Assembly: GCA_905331475.1 (NCBI GenBank)
Contig: CAJNYU010000184.1
Location: 1-64,000, forward strand
Reading direction: 5' to 3'
Length of the DNA: 64,000 bases
Source of the DNA: Rotaria socialis
Taxonomy: Eukaryota; Rotifera; Eurotatoria; Philodinida; Philodinidae
The stretch's first letter is position 1; every line of letters begins with the position of its first letter. Shown piece by piece: positions 1 through 13,207 of the stretch. The notes below the pieces were generated by a model. It was not told the origin of the DNA and ran no database searches. It saw only the letters and a list, made by a program, of their open reading frames with translations. Position numbers and translations under genes: made by a program.

Positions 1-255
1 CGCGGAACCACTGTTGGCTTCGTGGACGAACCGAAGGTTACGAATTATTTGTGCGGAACTTTTCCACACTTGGTAGTCGGCTTTAAGGCTTCGTAATATA
101 TCCGCGGAACCATTGCTGGTTCCCTAAACTGTAAAATGGTTTGGAATATTTTCTGGAAAATAATTGCTGGTTTCGTAGAACATTCGAGGGTTTCGTATTT
201 TTTGAGCTGAACGGTTCCCACTTTATTATCCGTGTTAAAGTTTCGTATATTTTGT
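1..255. repeat. Degenerate minisatellite at window edge
   Basis: Imperfect units of about 50 bp recur, each built around words such as GCGGAACCA, TTGCTGGTT and GGTTTCGTA. The word CGCGGAACCA appears at 1 and again near 102. Variants of the TTCGTA word recur near 88, 167, 197 and 239. An open frame on the minus strand through this stretch only reflects the repeat (NQQLF and NQQWF recur in it), so I do not call a gene. The array continues off the left edge. Confidence 0.55.
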
Positions 256-257
256 AC

Positions 258-329
258 CGAGGGTGTGGGTGTGGATGTAGCTTTGCTGATCTACTATTCA
301 CTTACACCCACACCTAGCTACACCCTCAG
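258..329. repeat. Telomere-like foldback 1
   Basis: The left arm (258-282) contains GAGGGTGTGGGTGTGG. The right arm (about 300-329) contains the complement, ACACCCACACC followed by TACACCCTC. The words resemble the bdelloid telomere unit TGTGGG (known from the literature), arranged as a short inverted repeat around a loop of about 20 bp. Similar structures lie near 4.1-4.4, 48.7-48.85 and 55.0 kb. Confidence 0.5.
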
Positions 330-569
330 GATTTATTTATTTTGAACAAATCAAAGAAAAAAATAATACAGTATCAATGATTTTCATAATATTTAGCATC
401 CGTTATTTAATAGATCAAAACGTTGTATGCGATTATTATTTCGATCAACAACATACAGATTATAGTGAATATCAAATTTCAATTGAAGTGGATAGTTAAG
501 TTGGCTACTAGTTATTCCAGGAGTACCACTGCCTTTAACAAAGTAAAAATCTATTATGTAATTCAATGT
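330..569. other. Non-coding, nothing recognised
   Basis: AT-rich sequence between the telomere-like foldback and the decayed NHL gene. The short plus-strand open frame at 423-608 has no recognisable content and runs into the end of the NHL copy. Confidence 0.5.
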
Positions 570-2174
570 TTTACTTTGATTTTACCTGCAATGGCACGTC
601 CTTGCTGAGCTTGAACTGGCCACTAAACAGTTCGATGATTTCCACTATCTGCAATGTATACATTGCTACTTATATCGACTGCAACTCCTGAAGGTGAATC
701 AAGTTGAGAGAAATTACTTCCAGAGCCGGTATCACCGGTTACTATGATTTCTTGTATTGAATTAAAATCAAATTTTAGTACTCCATTATTTAGAGAATCT
801 ACTACATAGAGCGAGCCATTTTTCTCGTCAACAGTAATTCCTAGGGGCAAATTAATGCTACCATGTTCTGAATCAGATCCTTCAATACCAATAACTGTGT
901 TTACTGTATTATCTGTAATGTTTAATTTTAATATACGATTATTTCGAAAACCAGATAGATAAAATAATTGACGAGTTTTATCTATTGACATATAATATAC
1001 AGAATCGATCTGATTTAGACTTGCACCAGCACTATAATGGCATACAATTGCAATACCATCTGGTGAACCTTCATTTGTACTTAGTGGAAAAGCAAGTATA
1101 CGGTAGTTGCTAAGATCAGAGACATACAATTGATTTTTCCAAACTAAATTTAGTTTCAGACGAAATTTTAATTCAATTTGATTTACTTTAACAAAAATCG
1201 AGTAATCATCTTCTCACTTGCAAGAGCAGCTGGCTGTCTCAGTAAATTGCTCCAAGAAACTATTATGGCTTTACCAGCAATCATACGCCCTTCTGTCCCA
1301 TTGACTGGCCAATAAACAACACGATTATTACCAAAGTCAGCTATAAATAAGTTACCGCTAATATTGATCAGTAGATCGTTAGGACTGTTAATATGTGATG
1401 ATGAAAGAGAATTCTCCCCTACAGATGATCCAGCAACTGTAACACCTTGACTATTCCAGGTGGCATTGGCTGCACAGAGACGATCGACCCAAACTATATG
1501 TCAAATTAAAATGACATAAGTCAAATAACTACAAATCAAATCAAAAGCGAGACCTAATTGGATAATATCTTGTGTATTATTAGATCTGGTTGTAATAGTA
1601 GTATATAAAACTATTTAAAAAAATCAAGACAATTATGTAAATATTAGATATAAAAGGTGTATTGAATTATAGAAGCGAATGTTTAATAAGAGATATTATC
1701 GATTGATAATAAAAAGAACTGTATCTTAATAGTGTCTCGTAATCATATAAGAATCGTTTTCCGCGAATATAGCTCACGAAAATAAACTAAGCAAAATGTG
1801 GTCCTAATAAGATAGAATAGAATAAAGATCTCTCAATGATTAACAACAGCAGAGCATTCGTTCGGTTTCTATATTTAATGATCATGTAGAGATTCCTCGC
1901 CTACTTAAATTTTTATTCTCGAGAAAATAGAACAAAACTAAACAGAAAAGTGTCATATTTTTTAATTGAAAAAAATTTCATGACTAACTTTTTAATATTG
2001 TGGTTGTCTCAGTAAATTTGGTCGTACATTGTTCATCAGCTAGAATAAAATAATTAGTAGAAAATATGTTCTTGAAGTATTATTTTACTATTGTAAACCT
2101 TTGTTTGAACTTGAAGCCATAATAGGCAATAATATGAGACCCATGATGCATACTAAAATAGCTGAGTCTGCCAT
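570..2174 (-). pseudogene. NHL-repeat protein, copy 1 (degenerate)
   Basis: NHL repeats form extracellular or cytosolic beta-propellers; the family is large in bdelloids. Read on the minus strand, a possible first exon at about 2174-2101 starts MADSAILVCIMGLILLP, a plausible signal peptide. After a long intron, an exon at about 1497-1220 carries RLCAANATWNSQGVTVAG and then LFIADFGNNRVVYWP. A short intron leads to an exon at 1146-623 with YVSDLSNYRIL, FYLSGFRNNRILKL, LYVVDSLNNGVLKF and VYIADSGNHR. The last repeat meets a TAG at 623-625, after which the same frame still reads WPVQAQQGRAIAGK, as an NHL repeat normally would. I therefore read it as truncated or decayed. Copy 2 lies at 4989-6181 on the other strand. 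The family call is firm; the first exon is a guess. Confidence 0.7.
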
Positions 2175-3714
2175 GCTAGCTAATCCAATATGACGATAAT
2201 GTCTCGTCCATCAACGTAGCAAGTGATTTTTCTGAGGTGTTGCTGTTATTTGTTGATTCGCTGACTGTAGTATTCGTATGTTTAAAGATAAAATTAAAAT
2301 TAAAAATTGTTCTCTTCTCTTGCTCATAGCATTTACTTGATCACTAGTTACTGTTAGTTCAAGCATAGTAAAAATTGAATATTTATCTAGAAAAAATAGG
2401 ATTAAAATACTTCTCGGGTTGAACAAATTCAATATTAATTTCACTACAACGACTATTTTGACTTGAAATAAAGTCCCTCGTCTACTATGTCAACAATTTG
2501 ATTATATCATATCATTTAGATATTGAGATTTTGTTTTAAAAAAAGATAGAAATGTTCAACTTAATCTACACTGAGAAATCTACACGCACTATTGTCTTAC
2601 TTTCATAAGAATATCATTATGTATATGATCATGTGATTTAAACTTATCTCAAATTGTATAAATAGCGCGAATACTAATATGCTAAGTAGACTCAGATTAC
2701 TTTAATTGATAAAAAATCTCCAAAGAAAAATGGCTTTGTTGTTTTTATTTAGAGAAATTTTTCATTTCTCGCAACTTATTAAATTTTTCTCTCTTTATTC
2801 AAGTATACATAATATTGGTGTATGTTTTTGTCATAGCGTTCTTGTTATGAAATAGTAATGTGTTGAGAAAAGTATTCTAGTATACAGCTGAGTTATAATA
2901 AAACAGCTCCACAGGAATATGATATGTTGTTTCTCTAGGCGCTGTTGAAATATCATCTACTAACTGTATCCATAAATAGAAATACTAGTTCATGAATGTC
3001 TCATTTATTAAAGTCATTTTCCTTTCAAAATAAATTAGTTTTTTTTGTATATGAAGGCTTTTATTATTTCAGATGATTCAAGTATAGATGATTTGGATAC
3101 GTAATAAACCAGATCAAATTCATCCAACAGTGAGTATTACATCAATTATGGCCAATTACATAGTTTGCTCAAAGATTATAGTTGGACTATATTCGACATA
3201 CTCGTTCACAACATCGAAGACGTGTCGAAAATGAACAAGATGTCTATCAAGATAAAACCGATTGATATCGAAATTGCACTTGGTTGGATTTATAAACTAT
3301 ATGTCACTTTTTTCTAGGAGAGTGAGTCGTCGGTAGTATTATTATCGTTCACTATGTTTTTCCTATTGATTTTTACAACAGTTGTTCGAATATCAATGAT
3401 TATAACAAGAGCAAAAAGTAAATTTCACATTTATTTGCCTGTAATGTTACATTGATAGTTCTTCTTTGTTCTAGGTAGAAGAATCAATTTGTTCCATAAC
3501 ATCTTATCGTGCTCGAAATTGAACTATAAATAGTAAGAAAATCAATGGCTGAGAAATATGCATTGAACTCGGCGAATTGGAATTATTAATTAAAATTTTT
3601 CTTTTTTAAAATTTTAATTCCTGCAAATCTATAGTATAGGATGCCTTTTGTTTTAACGAATTATTTTCACAAATTATAGAATAAGAAATTTACTTGGTAC
3701 AATAATGGTATTGT
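2175..3714. other. Non-coding spacer between NHL copies
   Basis: AT-rich sequence with no frame I can assign. The minus-strand frame at 2211-2444 overlaps the likely promoter side of NHL copy 1 and resembles no family known to me. No exon for NHL copy 2 was identified here. Confidence 0.45.
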
Positions 3715-4568
3715 TGTCCAAATCTCGAAAGAAAAATTTTCGAAAGACAAAATCCCGAAAAACAACTACTTCGAAAGAGGCAATCCCGAAAAAGGAATAC
3801 CACAATAAACAGAATCAAGAAAAAAATGAAATTTCGAACATAAAACTGCAAACTTTTCTACATCGCATTTTAGAAAAGGGAATCATGAAACATGTCCTCT
3901 TACTCTACGATCACTTGATCAATTAAAATAGATGTTATTATGACTGTCCTGCCTTCTGTTTTCTTTTCTTTAATCTGGTCTGTGTTCACAAGCGATTCTT
4001 CTTGTTCCTCTTCTCTTTTTTGTACACCGACTGTATCGCAAAAACTACCTTCATTCATCGTGTGTCGTTCTCGTCCACCGTTTCAAAAACACCATTTTCT
4101 TGAGATTGTGGATAGGATGTGGGTATGAGAAGAAGAAGATCAACATCCTCACTGGCACTCGCATTCAGGGACGTGAATAAGGTGGAAGGGGATAACGTCC
4201 CCTACTTTTCAAAATTTTGTTATATTTGGTCAATAAGATCGGCAAACCCTGTTTCCAGGAGAATTTTAGAGATCCATCTATGCGAACGAAGACGTTACGT
4301 TCCTTCTTCTTCGAGATTTTAAAGTATTGGATAGGAGATCTACGCCCCCTGTTTTGGTGATAAAGTTAAGCCTCTGCCAACTCCCACATCCTTATCCACA
4401 TGCTATGTTACACTTATAATCATGACTATCATAAACGGTCACCTATTCAACATATATTTTCTCGATATTTTAATTTTTGAAAAGTTTTATTTTCAATAAC
4501 TCCTTCTTTCGAGATTTTTGATTTCTTAACAACGAGTTTTCGAAATTATTCTATTCGAGATTTGGACA
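3715..4568. mobile_element. CGAAA-rich foldback element A
   Basis: The left end (from 3715) TGTCCAAATCTCGAA is an exact inverted match to the right end (to 4568). Both arms continue as degenerate CGAAA/CCCGAAA words for roughly 80 bp or more. The total span is about 850 bp, similar to the structure at 21.0-21.8 kb. The frame at 3705-3926 is made of this arm sequence and is not a gene. A second inverted repeat pair is nested inside. No transposase is visible, so this is a non-autonomous (MITE/foldback-like) candidate. Confidence 0.5.
4104..4405. mobile_element. Nested inverted-repeat element with telomere-like ends
   Basis: The left end TGTGGATAGGATGTGGGTATG (near 4108) is matched in inverse orientation by the right end near 4383-4403, whose complement reads TGTGGATAAGGATGTGGGAG. 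The enclosed stretch of about 300 bp is less AT-rich than its surroundings and carries no conserved gene. It sits inside foldback element A. It may be a small non-autonomous DNA element, or a pair of telomere-like blocks captured together. Confidence 0.5.
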
Positions 4569-4988
4569 CAATACCCAATAATGGATATTCTTTTTTATAG
4601 CGTGCTTATTCAAATTGCGACGCTCTTAGAAGTAATAATTATTTTTATTAAAATATGGTATAATTCGATTGCTAGCTTCATATTCTATAAATGACAATAT
4701 CATGCCACTATTATATCGATTCAGAAGGTGAACGTGCGTATAAAATCATATTATTTAAATCTTATGATATTCATGTTTTTTTTCTCTCTCTCTAAATTAG
4801 TGTTCAGTTTCGAGCTTTTAATTTTAAATATTGATATTCCAAGCATAATTTCAATATAATAGTATTGATGATCATATATTATTCAAAGACGTACGTTAAT
4901 TTGATGTATAGCAATATTTCATAAGAAAAGAATTTCTTGAAGCGAATTCTTTTTATATACGTCAACCCATCACATGTATTTCTTTTCA
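4569..4988. other. Upstream spacer of NHL copy 2
   Basis: AT-rich. A splice acceptor (TTTTCAG) ends at about 4988, just before the first readable NHL exon. No upstream first exon or signal peptide was recognised. Confidence 0.4.
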
Positions 4989-6181
4989 GGTTCAATACGC
5001 TTGTGTACAGAAAATACAGTGTGGAATCCAAAAGGTATCACTGTAGCCGGTTTACTCAATGGGTTACCATCAACATTACTTGAAGGTTTACAATGTCCAA
5101 AGGATATATATGTATATGGCGATGGGACTATATTGGTAGCCGACTACGACAACAATCGTATAACTAAATGGGATCCAAATGCAACAAGAGGAGTACTCAT
5201 AGCGGGCACAGGTTCATATGGCTCTTGAAGTACTTTACTTGCTAACCCTGCTGCTCTTGATGGTAAGTGTAGAGCAAATTCTCGATAGCATATTATTGAA
5301 ATATCTTTTTCTAGTTCAAGATGACCGAATGTATATGTCTGATTTAGAGAACTATCGCATACAGGTATGATTTTATAATGCACTGTATACTGACGATAGT
5401 CACTATTGGCATCGTTTGAGGAGAAATACAGACGTTACAATTACAAGGAATTATTCGTAGCTTGTGCTAGAGTGCATATTAAAGAATAAAATGTTCGAGA
5501 ACAGCTTCTAGAACTAATTACTTAAAACTGACAAAAAACTTTGATTGTTTATTAAGGTATTTCCTCTCAACACAAATTTGATTTCTCCAGAGGCTATAAC
5601 ATTAATCGGACGTTATGGTCAAGGTTCAAATATAGATCATATCAATCAAGTAGCTAGTATAGTAGCTTCTTATTTAAATCCATCCTTGTTGTATATGGCT
5701 GACTCAAAAAATCATCGAGTTCTTGTTTGGGATTATGAAACAGGAACTACACAATTAGTCGCCGGTGAATCAAACACGTTTGGATCTGATTCAATGCGAT
5801 TACACGATCCATCTGGTATAGCATTGGATGAAAACACAAATTTAATCTATATTGCCGATAAATCTAATAACCTAATACACAAGAACGAAATTCAAGTGTA
5901 ACTGTACCAGGTTGAAGTCAACTCCATAGTCCATCTGCCGTACAACTTTATCCGTCTGGTACTTATATGTTCATTGCAGATACTGATAATCATCGTATTT
6001 TCCTATGGTTAAATGGTGCTCGACAAGGTCGAACTATTGCTGGTAATGATACACTAGGTAATAGTGACTATCAATTAAATAATCCATCCCGAATACGATT
6101 TGATTCCGCAAATAATTTATATGTTGTTGATACTAACAATTCTCGTATTCAACGTTTTAATCTAGTGTCAAACGGATGTTG
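4989..6181 (+). pseudogene. NHL-repeat protein, copy 2 (degenerate)
   Basis: The first readable exon begins after a TTTTCAG acceptor with IRLCTENTVWNPKGITVAG, matching the RLCAANATWNSQGVTVAG start of copy 1. Further repeats read ILVADYDNNRITKWDP, MYMSDLENYRIQ, LYMADSKNHRVLVWD, IYIADKSNN, MFIADTDNHRIFLW and LYVVDTNNSRIQRF, and the gene ends at 6179-6181. The frame is broken: a TGA at 5226-5228 interrupts an otherwise continuous repeat, the frame shifts near 5880, and another TGA follows at about 5923. It is most likely a dead paralogue of copy 1, in the opposite orientation. The homology is clear; loss of function is inferred and could in part reflect assembly errors. Confidence 0.75.
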
Positions 6182-6647
6182 AGTTGACAATAGTTTTACA
6201 GTTTTATTTTTTAGAAAAAATGATTTATTTGATGTTCAATAATAAAAATAAATATAATATCTTATGCTAACTTTTTTATATTGTTGAACCGCGAAATCCT
6301 CTACGAATTTTTTCCAAAAGGTAAATTCTCACGTTTTCAATATTATTCTTGTTCAGATCTGATTATCGTCGAGCCCATATATTATTATTTAGCATTGAAA
6401 GATTTTCAATGTCTAGAGAAATGTCTTTTTTTTCAGTTAATATTTTATTGTTAGATATCAATAAATGATAATGGAAACTTTATTTACTGTTTCACAATAC
6501 ACATAAGGTAAAATAAAAAAGATGTATTAATATTGATGTTTGCCTTTTAATGTTGCACTGTATTTGGTGTAAAAATTTCATTTAATTGTTGACTAGAAAA
6601 TAAAACAAAATGTTACTTTTGAAGAATCATAAATAGTTGATTGATAA
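6182..6647. other. Intergenic, convergent gene ends
   Basis: Lies between the 3' ends of NHL copy 2 (+) and GMP reductase (-). It contains several AATAAA-type words. Nothing else is recognised. Confidence 0.5.
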
Positions 6648-8504
<1,857 letters not shown>

Positions 8505-9854
8505 TTTTAATACGTTTTATCTAGAAAATTAGATGGTAATTTCTATATGCATAAGTTTTTCATCGATGAAATACTATTCAGAAACAGTATTTGAGCGTAA
8601 GATATTTATGTAACTGGATTTGTCAAGGGGTCAGCATGAAAGATAGGAAGAAAATGAAAAAGAGATGGAACAATCATAGTGTTATTAGTGTGCTTATTTA
8701 TACATTATTTCTCTCTTAATCGATTTCATTATGAATACAAGAGATTTCGTATGATAGAAACTATATAGTTTTTCTATCATGATTCAATAGTATTTAACTG
8801 AGATTTATCGAAAAACCATCAGTTAGCTTCTATGGCAAACTTCTGTACAGAGCAAACGTCTTCTCATTGTCAGAAGAGCGTTTGCATCGCTATTTTTCTT
8901 TCCGTATTTAGCATTACTCGAATGCGCACTATATCTCACCTTCTCGAACAAGATCAAACAGGAATAAATTCATACTAATAGGGTGTAGGCATCTTCAACA
9001 CTCTAAAACACTTAAACATGTTCTCTTTTCGACAGGATACATGTGATAAAAACTATTTTCACTGAGTCAAGAGAGAAAAGAGCCTATAAATATAGTCAAC
9101 CTATTTATCAAAAAAATGTGAAGAGTGAACTAAACTTGGAGTCCATAGTCCGTAATTCACCGTCGTCAACTTTGTAAATAACAAGAACTCAATAGATGTC
9201 CTTTGCAACCGTAATCATTTTTCTAAAACTTCAAATCCACGCATGAGATGACTAATTCAAGTTCAAACATAAATGAAGAACCTTCAAATTGGGACACCTA
9301 TTTTTTTTTATAGCCTGACAATTGATGCATACGTTAAAGTCCTCGAGGTACCCGAATCCGGTATGAGACTATAGACATCGTTAGTATTTGAGAAATAGAA
9401 AATGCAATTTTCAGAATTTTGTACCTCGAAAATCTACTTTTCAATGATTATCTCAATTCTAACTCTGCATCAAACTTGATCACAACAAATAATAAGAACC
9501 TTTAACCCTTGGATTATTTTCAAATAACAGCGATAACATGACATTTTTTTTTTCGTAATCCTCAACAATATTACCTTGTAGATAAAAAGTGGACATATTT
9601 ATCAGCAGCACCCTGATTCAAATTTTTACTAGGCACTAGTGTTATGGCTACAATTTTGTCATCGAAGTAAGAGATTTGTCTGACTGATTTTTGATCATTT
9701 GAAAGTTATAACGAAATTCTCAAGTTACAGAAAAGGACAATTATGATCTAGAGTAAATGATAAGAATTTAATTTTAAAAAAGTACTTTTCTCTGATAGAT
9801 AAAATTAAAAGCGAAGTTAAAGTACCAATTATAATTTCTAATTTTTTTTCTAGG
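8505..9854. other. Intergenic 1.35 kb, nothing recognised
   Basis: AT-rich spacer between the divergently transcribed GMP reductase and cupin genes, so it should hold both promoters. A short hairpin (ATGATAGAAA facing TTCTATCAT) lies near 8752-8781. No conserved frame was found. Confidence 0.5.
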
Positions 9855-10844
9855 ATGCTTGCTCTCTTGGTTATCTTTTGTTTATCTATGGAAATCTACA
9901 CATTTCCTGTTGAATTAACAGCATTCAAAGAACAAGAGCAAACAACTAAACCACAGAGTAAGGTTCAACCGAGAAATTATGTGTTGTAATATGGATCTAT
10001 ACTGGTAGAGTCTGTATACTGGATACTCTACAAGATTTTTTTTTTAATAACAGACTCACTAGGATAACGAGAAATAACTCTATTTATTTATATTATTATT
10101 GGTTGTGAGAATTCAAAAGTACATAGCGAGACTTTGAAATGCTTAAGTTTGATCATCTATTCATAGATATAAAATAATCTATTTCGAAGTTAAGTGCTAT
10201 TTTGTTTTTGTCACTCCTGCAAATATTCATCAGATAATCTCTATTCTGTTAATATTTATTTATGAAAGTAAATAGTCAGCGCAATAGGTTAGTCAGAATG
10301 ACAATGCTCTTTTTTTCCTTCATGATGCAGTAGGTCTTGACACTGCGTAAATATGTATGTACCCTCCTGTATGTTTAATTTAGTACCGATGAGCGCGCCT
10401 GTAATACCTTATTCAGTTACTCAGAATGGTCAAGGCGCAGTATATGATTGGCAAAATGATAAAATCACGATACGCTTAGCTGCAAGTCAAACACAAGGAT
10501 CGTTTACTCTAACTGAAGATGCTATGAAACCGACATTCGCACTCGGTCTTCATATGCATAGAAAACATACCGAAACATTTCATGTTCTCGAAGGAGAACT
10601 TGAATTTCGTTTGGGTAAGAATACACAGATTGCACGAGCTGGAACAACAATTCATGTTCCATCAAATATACCTCACGGCGTTCGAGTTATCAATGGACGA
10701 CCGGCTCGCATGCTGATGCTCTTTGCGCCAGGTGGATTTGAGAACGTTCTCAAAGAAATGAAAACATTTACGGATGCGCAGTTTGCCGATGAAAAGTTCA
10801 TGAAAGCATTCAATGAAAAACATGATAATATTATATTAGAATGA
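9855..10844 (+). CDS. Secreted cupin-domain protein
   Basis: Two exons, 9855-9957 and 10384-10844, joined in phase 1 (donor GTAAGG, acceptor TTTAATTTAG), give about 187 residues. Exon 1 encodes a signal peptide, MLALLVIFCLSMEIYTFP. Exon 2 encodes a single cupin domain. Motif 1 reads GLHMHRKHTETFHVLEGELE, with the metal-ligand pattern H-x-H-x4-E. Motif 2 reads HVPSNIPHGVRVIN, with the last ligand histidine. The C-terminus ENVLKEMKTFTDAQFADEKF matches the small bacterial and fungal single-cupin type, for which no uniform reaction is known. The intron of about 430 bp is long for this genome. Secretion is inferred from exon 1. Horizontal origin is possible but not shown. Confidence 0.8.
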
Positions 10845-11019
10845 AAAAATTTCTGATGCTTTTCATTTTTAGATTTCATGAAAGTGTGTTCGAACAAGAT
10901 AATTTCACTTCCAAGAAAAAAACACTTTGTTTTCAATAAATTGACTACGCAATTTTTCATGCATTCAGAAAATTTATCATATCAGTTCTGACCATATTTT
11001 CTAACTAAAATTTTGAGTG

Positions 11020-11275
11020 ATGAATCGATTCATTTTGTATTTGGCATTGATTTTAACGGCAAAGACTATTGCTGGAGTATATAACTTTGAGGTGAGACTG
11101 CACATGAATGTCGATGATATTTTAATTAGGATGGAGACGGAGCATCGACAGTGCATGACGCGTATATGCGCCCGTTAATTGATTTTCAGCTTAATTTATT
11201 TGTCTTAACGAGGAATAAAAAGAAATATTTTTTATTCAAACCAGTAGTTTTGTCATTCATCATTCGCAATGTTTC
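11020..11275 (+). CDS. Possible secreted-protein gene stub
   Basis: The frame from 11020 encodes a convincing signal peptide, MNRFILYLALILTAKTIAG, followed by VYNFE. It then either reads on to a stop near 11176 or is spliced at 11092/11129 to DGDGASTVHDAYMRP. That intron would be only 38 nt, shorter than the others here. No domain is recognised. It may be the 5' end of a degraded secreted gene, or chance. It lies just downstream of the secreted cupin. Confidence 0.25.
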
Positions 11276-12065
11276 TTGATTTGGAAATCCTACTACATTT
11301 AATACTTGTGAACTTGTCATTGACGCCTATTGGAAATTATAGATCCCATGATAAGACAAGATGGAATAGGACAAGGATTCGATAAATACAGGAGACGCTA
11401 ATAGTTAGAACTAATGATAACTCCTGGAATTATGTTCTTTCATGTGTATGTAAGCAGATTAGCTCTTATCCATATTCTGATATCAGGTATTAAACAATAT
11501 AAAGTCCTTTCAATAGAGACTTAGTGACGTGTTGGCTATCTCCTACAACGGCTGTTCAGCATCTCGTCCATGGAAAGAATTTTACTTACATAAAATTTAT
11601 TCTTTCTTTTTAGAGCACTACTCGTAGATAATGTCTTTTCTTGTGTAAGAGCTCCACAATCAGTTGTAAAAAGTTCACTCGGATTGCTCCAATAATGTCT
11701 GTTACATTGTTTCTATTTCCTAGTATCATTTAAGAGCGCCCCTCCCCTTCTGAAAAAATTCACTTGTAAATTTTTTCTGACTTTTCTTTTGGCCTTCTAT
11801 ATTGATCGACCTTACTATCATGTACCCGTAAGTGTGACACGTGAATACAACACTTCAGAAACTCCAGAATTGAATGAAACTACTATACATGGATCCATGA
11901 TTAAACATAAACTTTGTTTCGTAAAATTATCAATCATGATGACTATAACATGTCTGGAAATGTTTAAAATAATTTGAACATATTACTTCTACATGATGCA
12001 TACCGATACAATCCTAAAATATATTAAAGTCGATTCCAAAAAAAGCTGACTTTGCCCATGTCTAT
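11276..12065. other. Non-coding, nothing recognised
   Basis: AT-rich stretch. The frame at 11789-11977 shows no family features. No structure was noticed apart from the foldback that begins at 12066. Confidence 0.4.
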
Positions 12066-12383
12066 TCGTGCGTCACAGATTTCTCTGCCAATTTAAACGC
12101 TAGAAATCTGGGGCTGGTGCTAAAATGTAGACCAAGTGCAGCGCTACAACTTAACAGAGTCCGATTTTCCAATCTAATCGTAATTGTTCTTTTAAAAACT
12201 AGAAGATCTGAAAAACTCCCCGATTTTTCAGAATTTTGTGGCAGAAGTTTTTAGAAATCCAAACTAGGAGTAAATTGAAACATCAGGTTCTCTTAAGTTC
12301 TAGCCCCACCTCTTGGCTACATTTTAAAACTAGCCCGAGCTTTCTAACATTTGAAATGACTGAGAAATCTGGGATGCACAGGC
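12066..12383. mobile_element. Foldback (MITE-like) element of about 320 bp
   Basis: Nearly the whole segment is an imperfect palindrome. The outer left arm CGTCACAGATTTCTC pairs with the right arm, whose complement reads GCATCCCAGATTTCTC. Further in, GCTAAAATGTAGACCAAG pairs with the complement TTTAAAATGTAGCCAAG. Arms are about 120-160 bp with a short loop near 12225. It has no coding capacity. It is probably an old non-autonomous DNA transposon derivative. Confidence 0.55.
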
Positions 12384-13207
12384 ACCTATATTTGCACCTA
12401 TAATCGTTAGCTAACTCTATGAAGACTCAATGTATCGAGCTGAAATTTTTACTGAGATACTATACTGGAAATACATCTTCCCCAGAAATTTCATCGAAAT
12501 CTAATGCGTAGAACAAAATGTTTTTTTTAGAGGGGGCCCCCTTAATAGCACAGTACAATAAAGAAAAATTCTTTTGTGGAACTCACGTACATTTTCGAAG
12601 AAAATAGTATGTAAATTTAAGGGGCAGAATATTGCAGCTCCCTCTCGCCCTCCCCTTACAGACATACCCATTACAGACATTAAAAGCTAATTATTAATTA
12701 GAAGAAAAAAACAAGGAAAAATGCGAAAGAAAAAAAGGGCCCCAACCAAAATACAATAATCTTTTGAAAATGTAAAAATAAATGGGAGAGATTTTACTGT
12801 GAAGATCAATTATGTTGAAAAGTCAGTAGCCTGAGAAATTTTTCATTTTACACATTTTTATTAGTTTATCGAAGCTTCAAGGATATACGCGAGCTCCACA
12901 TTTTGGCCCCAAAGGGGCTGCGCTGAATAGCTTTTTAGCTAATGCCATACTTTATTCTCTTGGTTTACATATATTTTTTTTTCTCTTGAATCCTATTTAA
13001 AATGCGACAACAAGAAAAATGCAATCAAATTAACACAAGCACATTAATATACATGAAAGAAAACGAAATAGATTAATCAAGTTTCCATGAAGTAAAACTG
13101 TAAATAAAATATAGGAATGACGCCACACAAAATCATTAATTTTTATATTTAATTTTCTATCTGACATGATTTTTATTGGCAAGACAAACAAGAAAATTGG
13201 TTCGAAT
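12384..13207. other. Intergenic, nothing recognised
   Basis: Contains a GC-richer patch near 12530-12545 (GGGGGCCCCC) and a purine-rich run near 12700-12740, then AT-rich sequence leading to the 3' end of the lipin gene. No gene was identified. Confidence 0.4.

Noticed and set aside
3705-3926. Lys/Ser-rich 73-residue frame
   Set aside because: It is made of the CGAAA-word arm of foldback element A; composition explains the frame.
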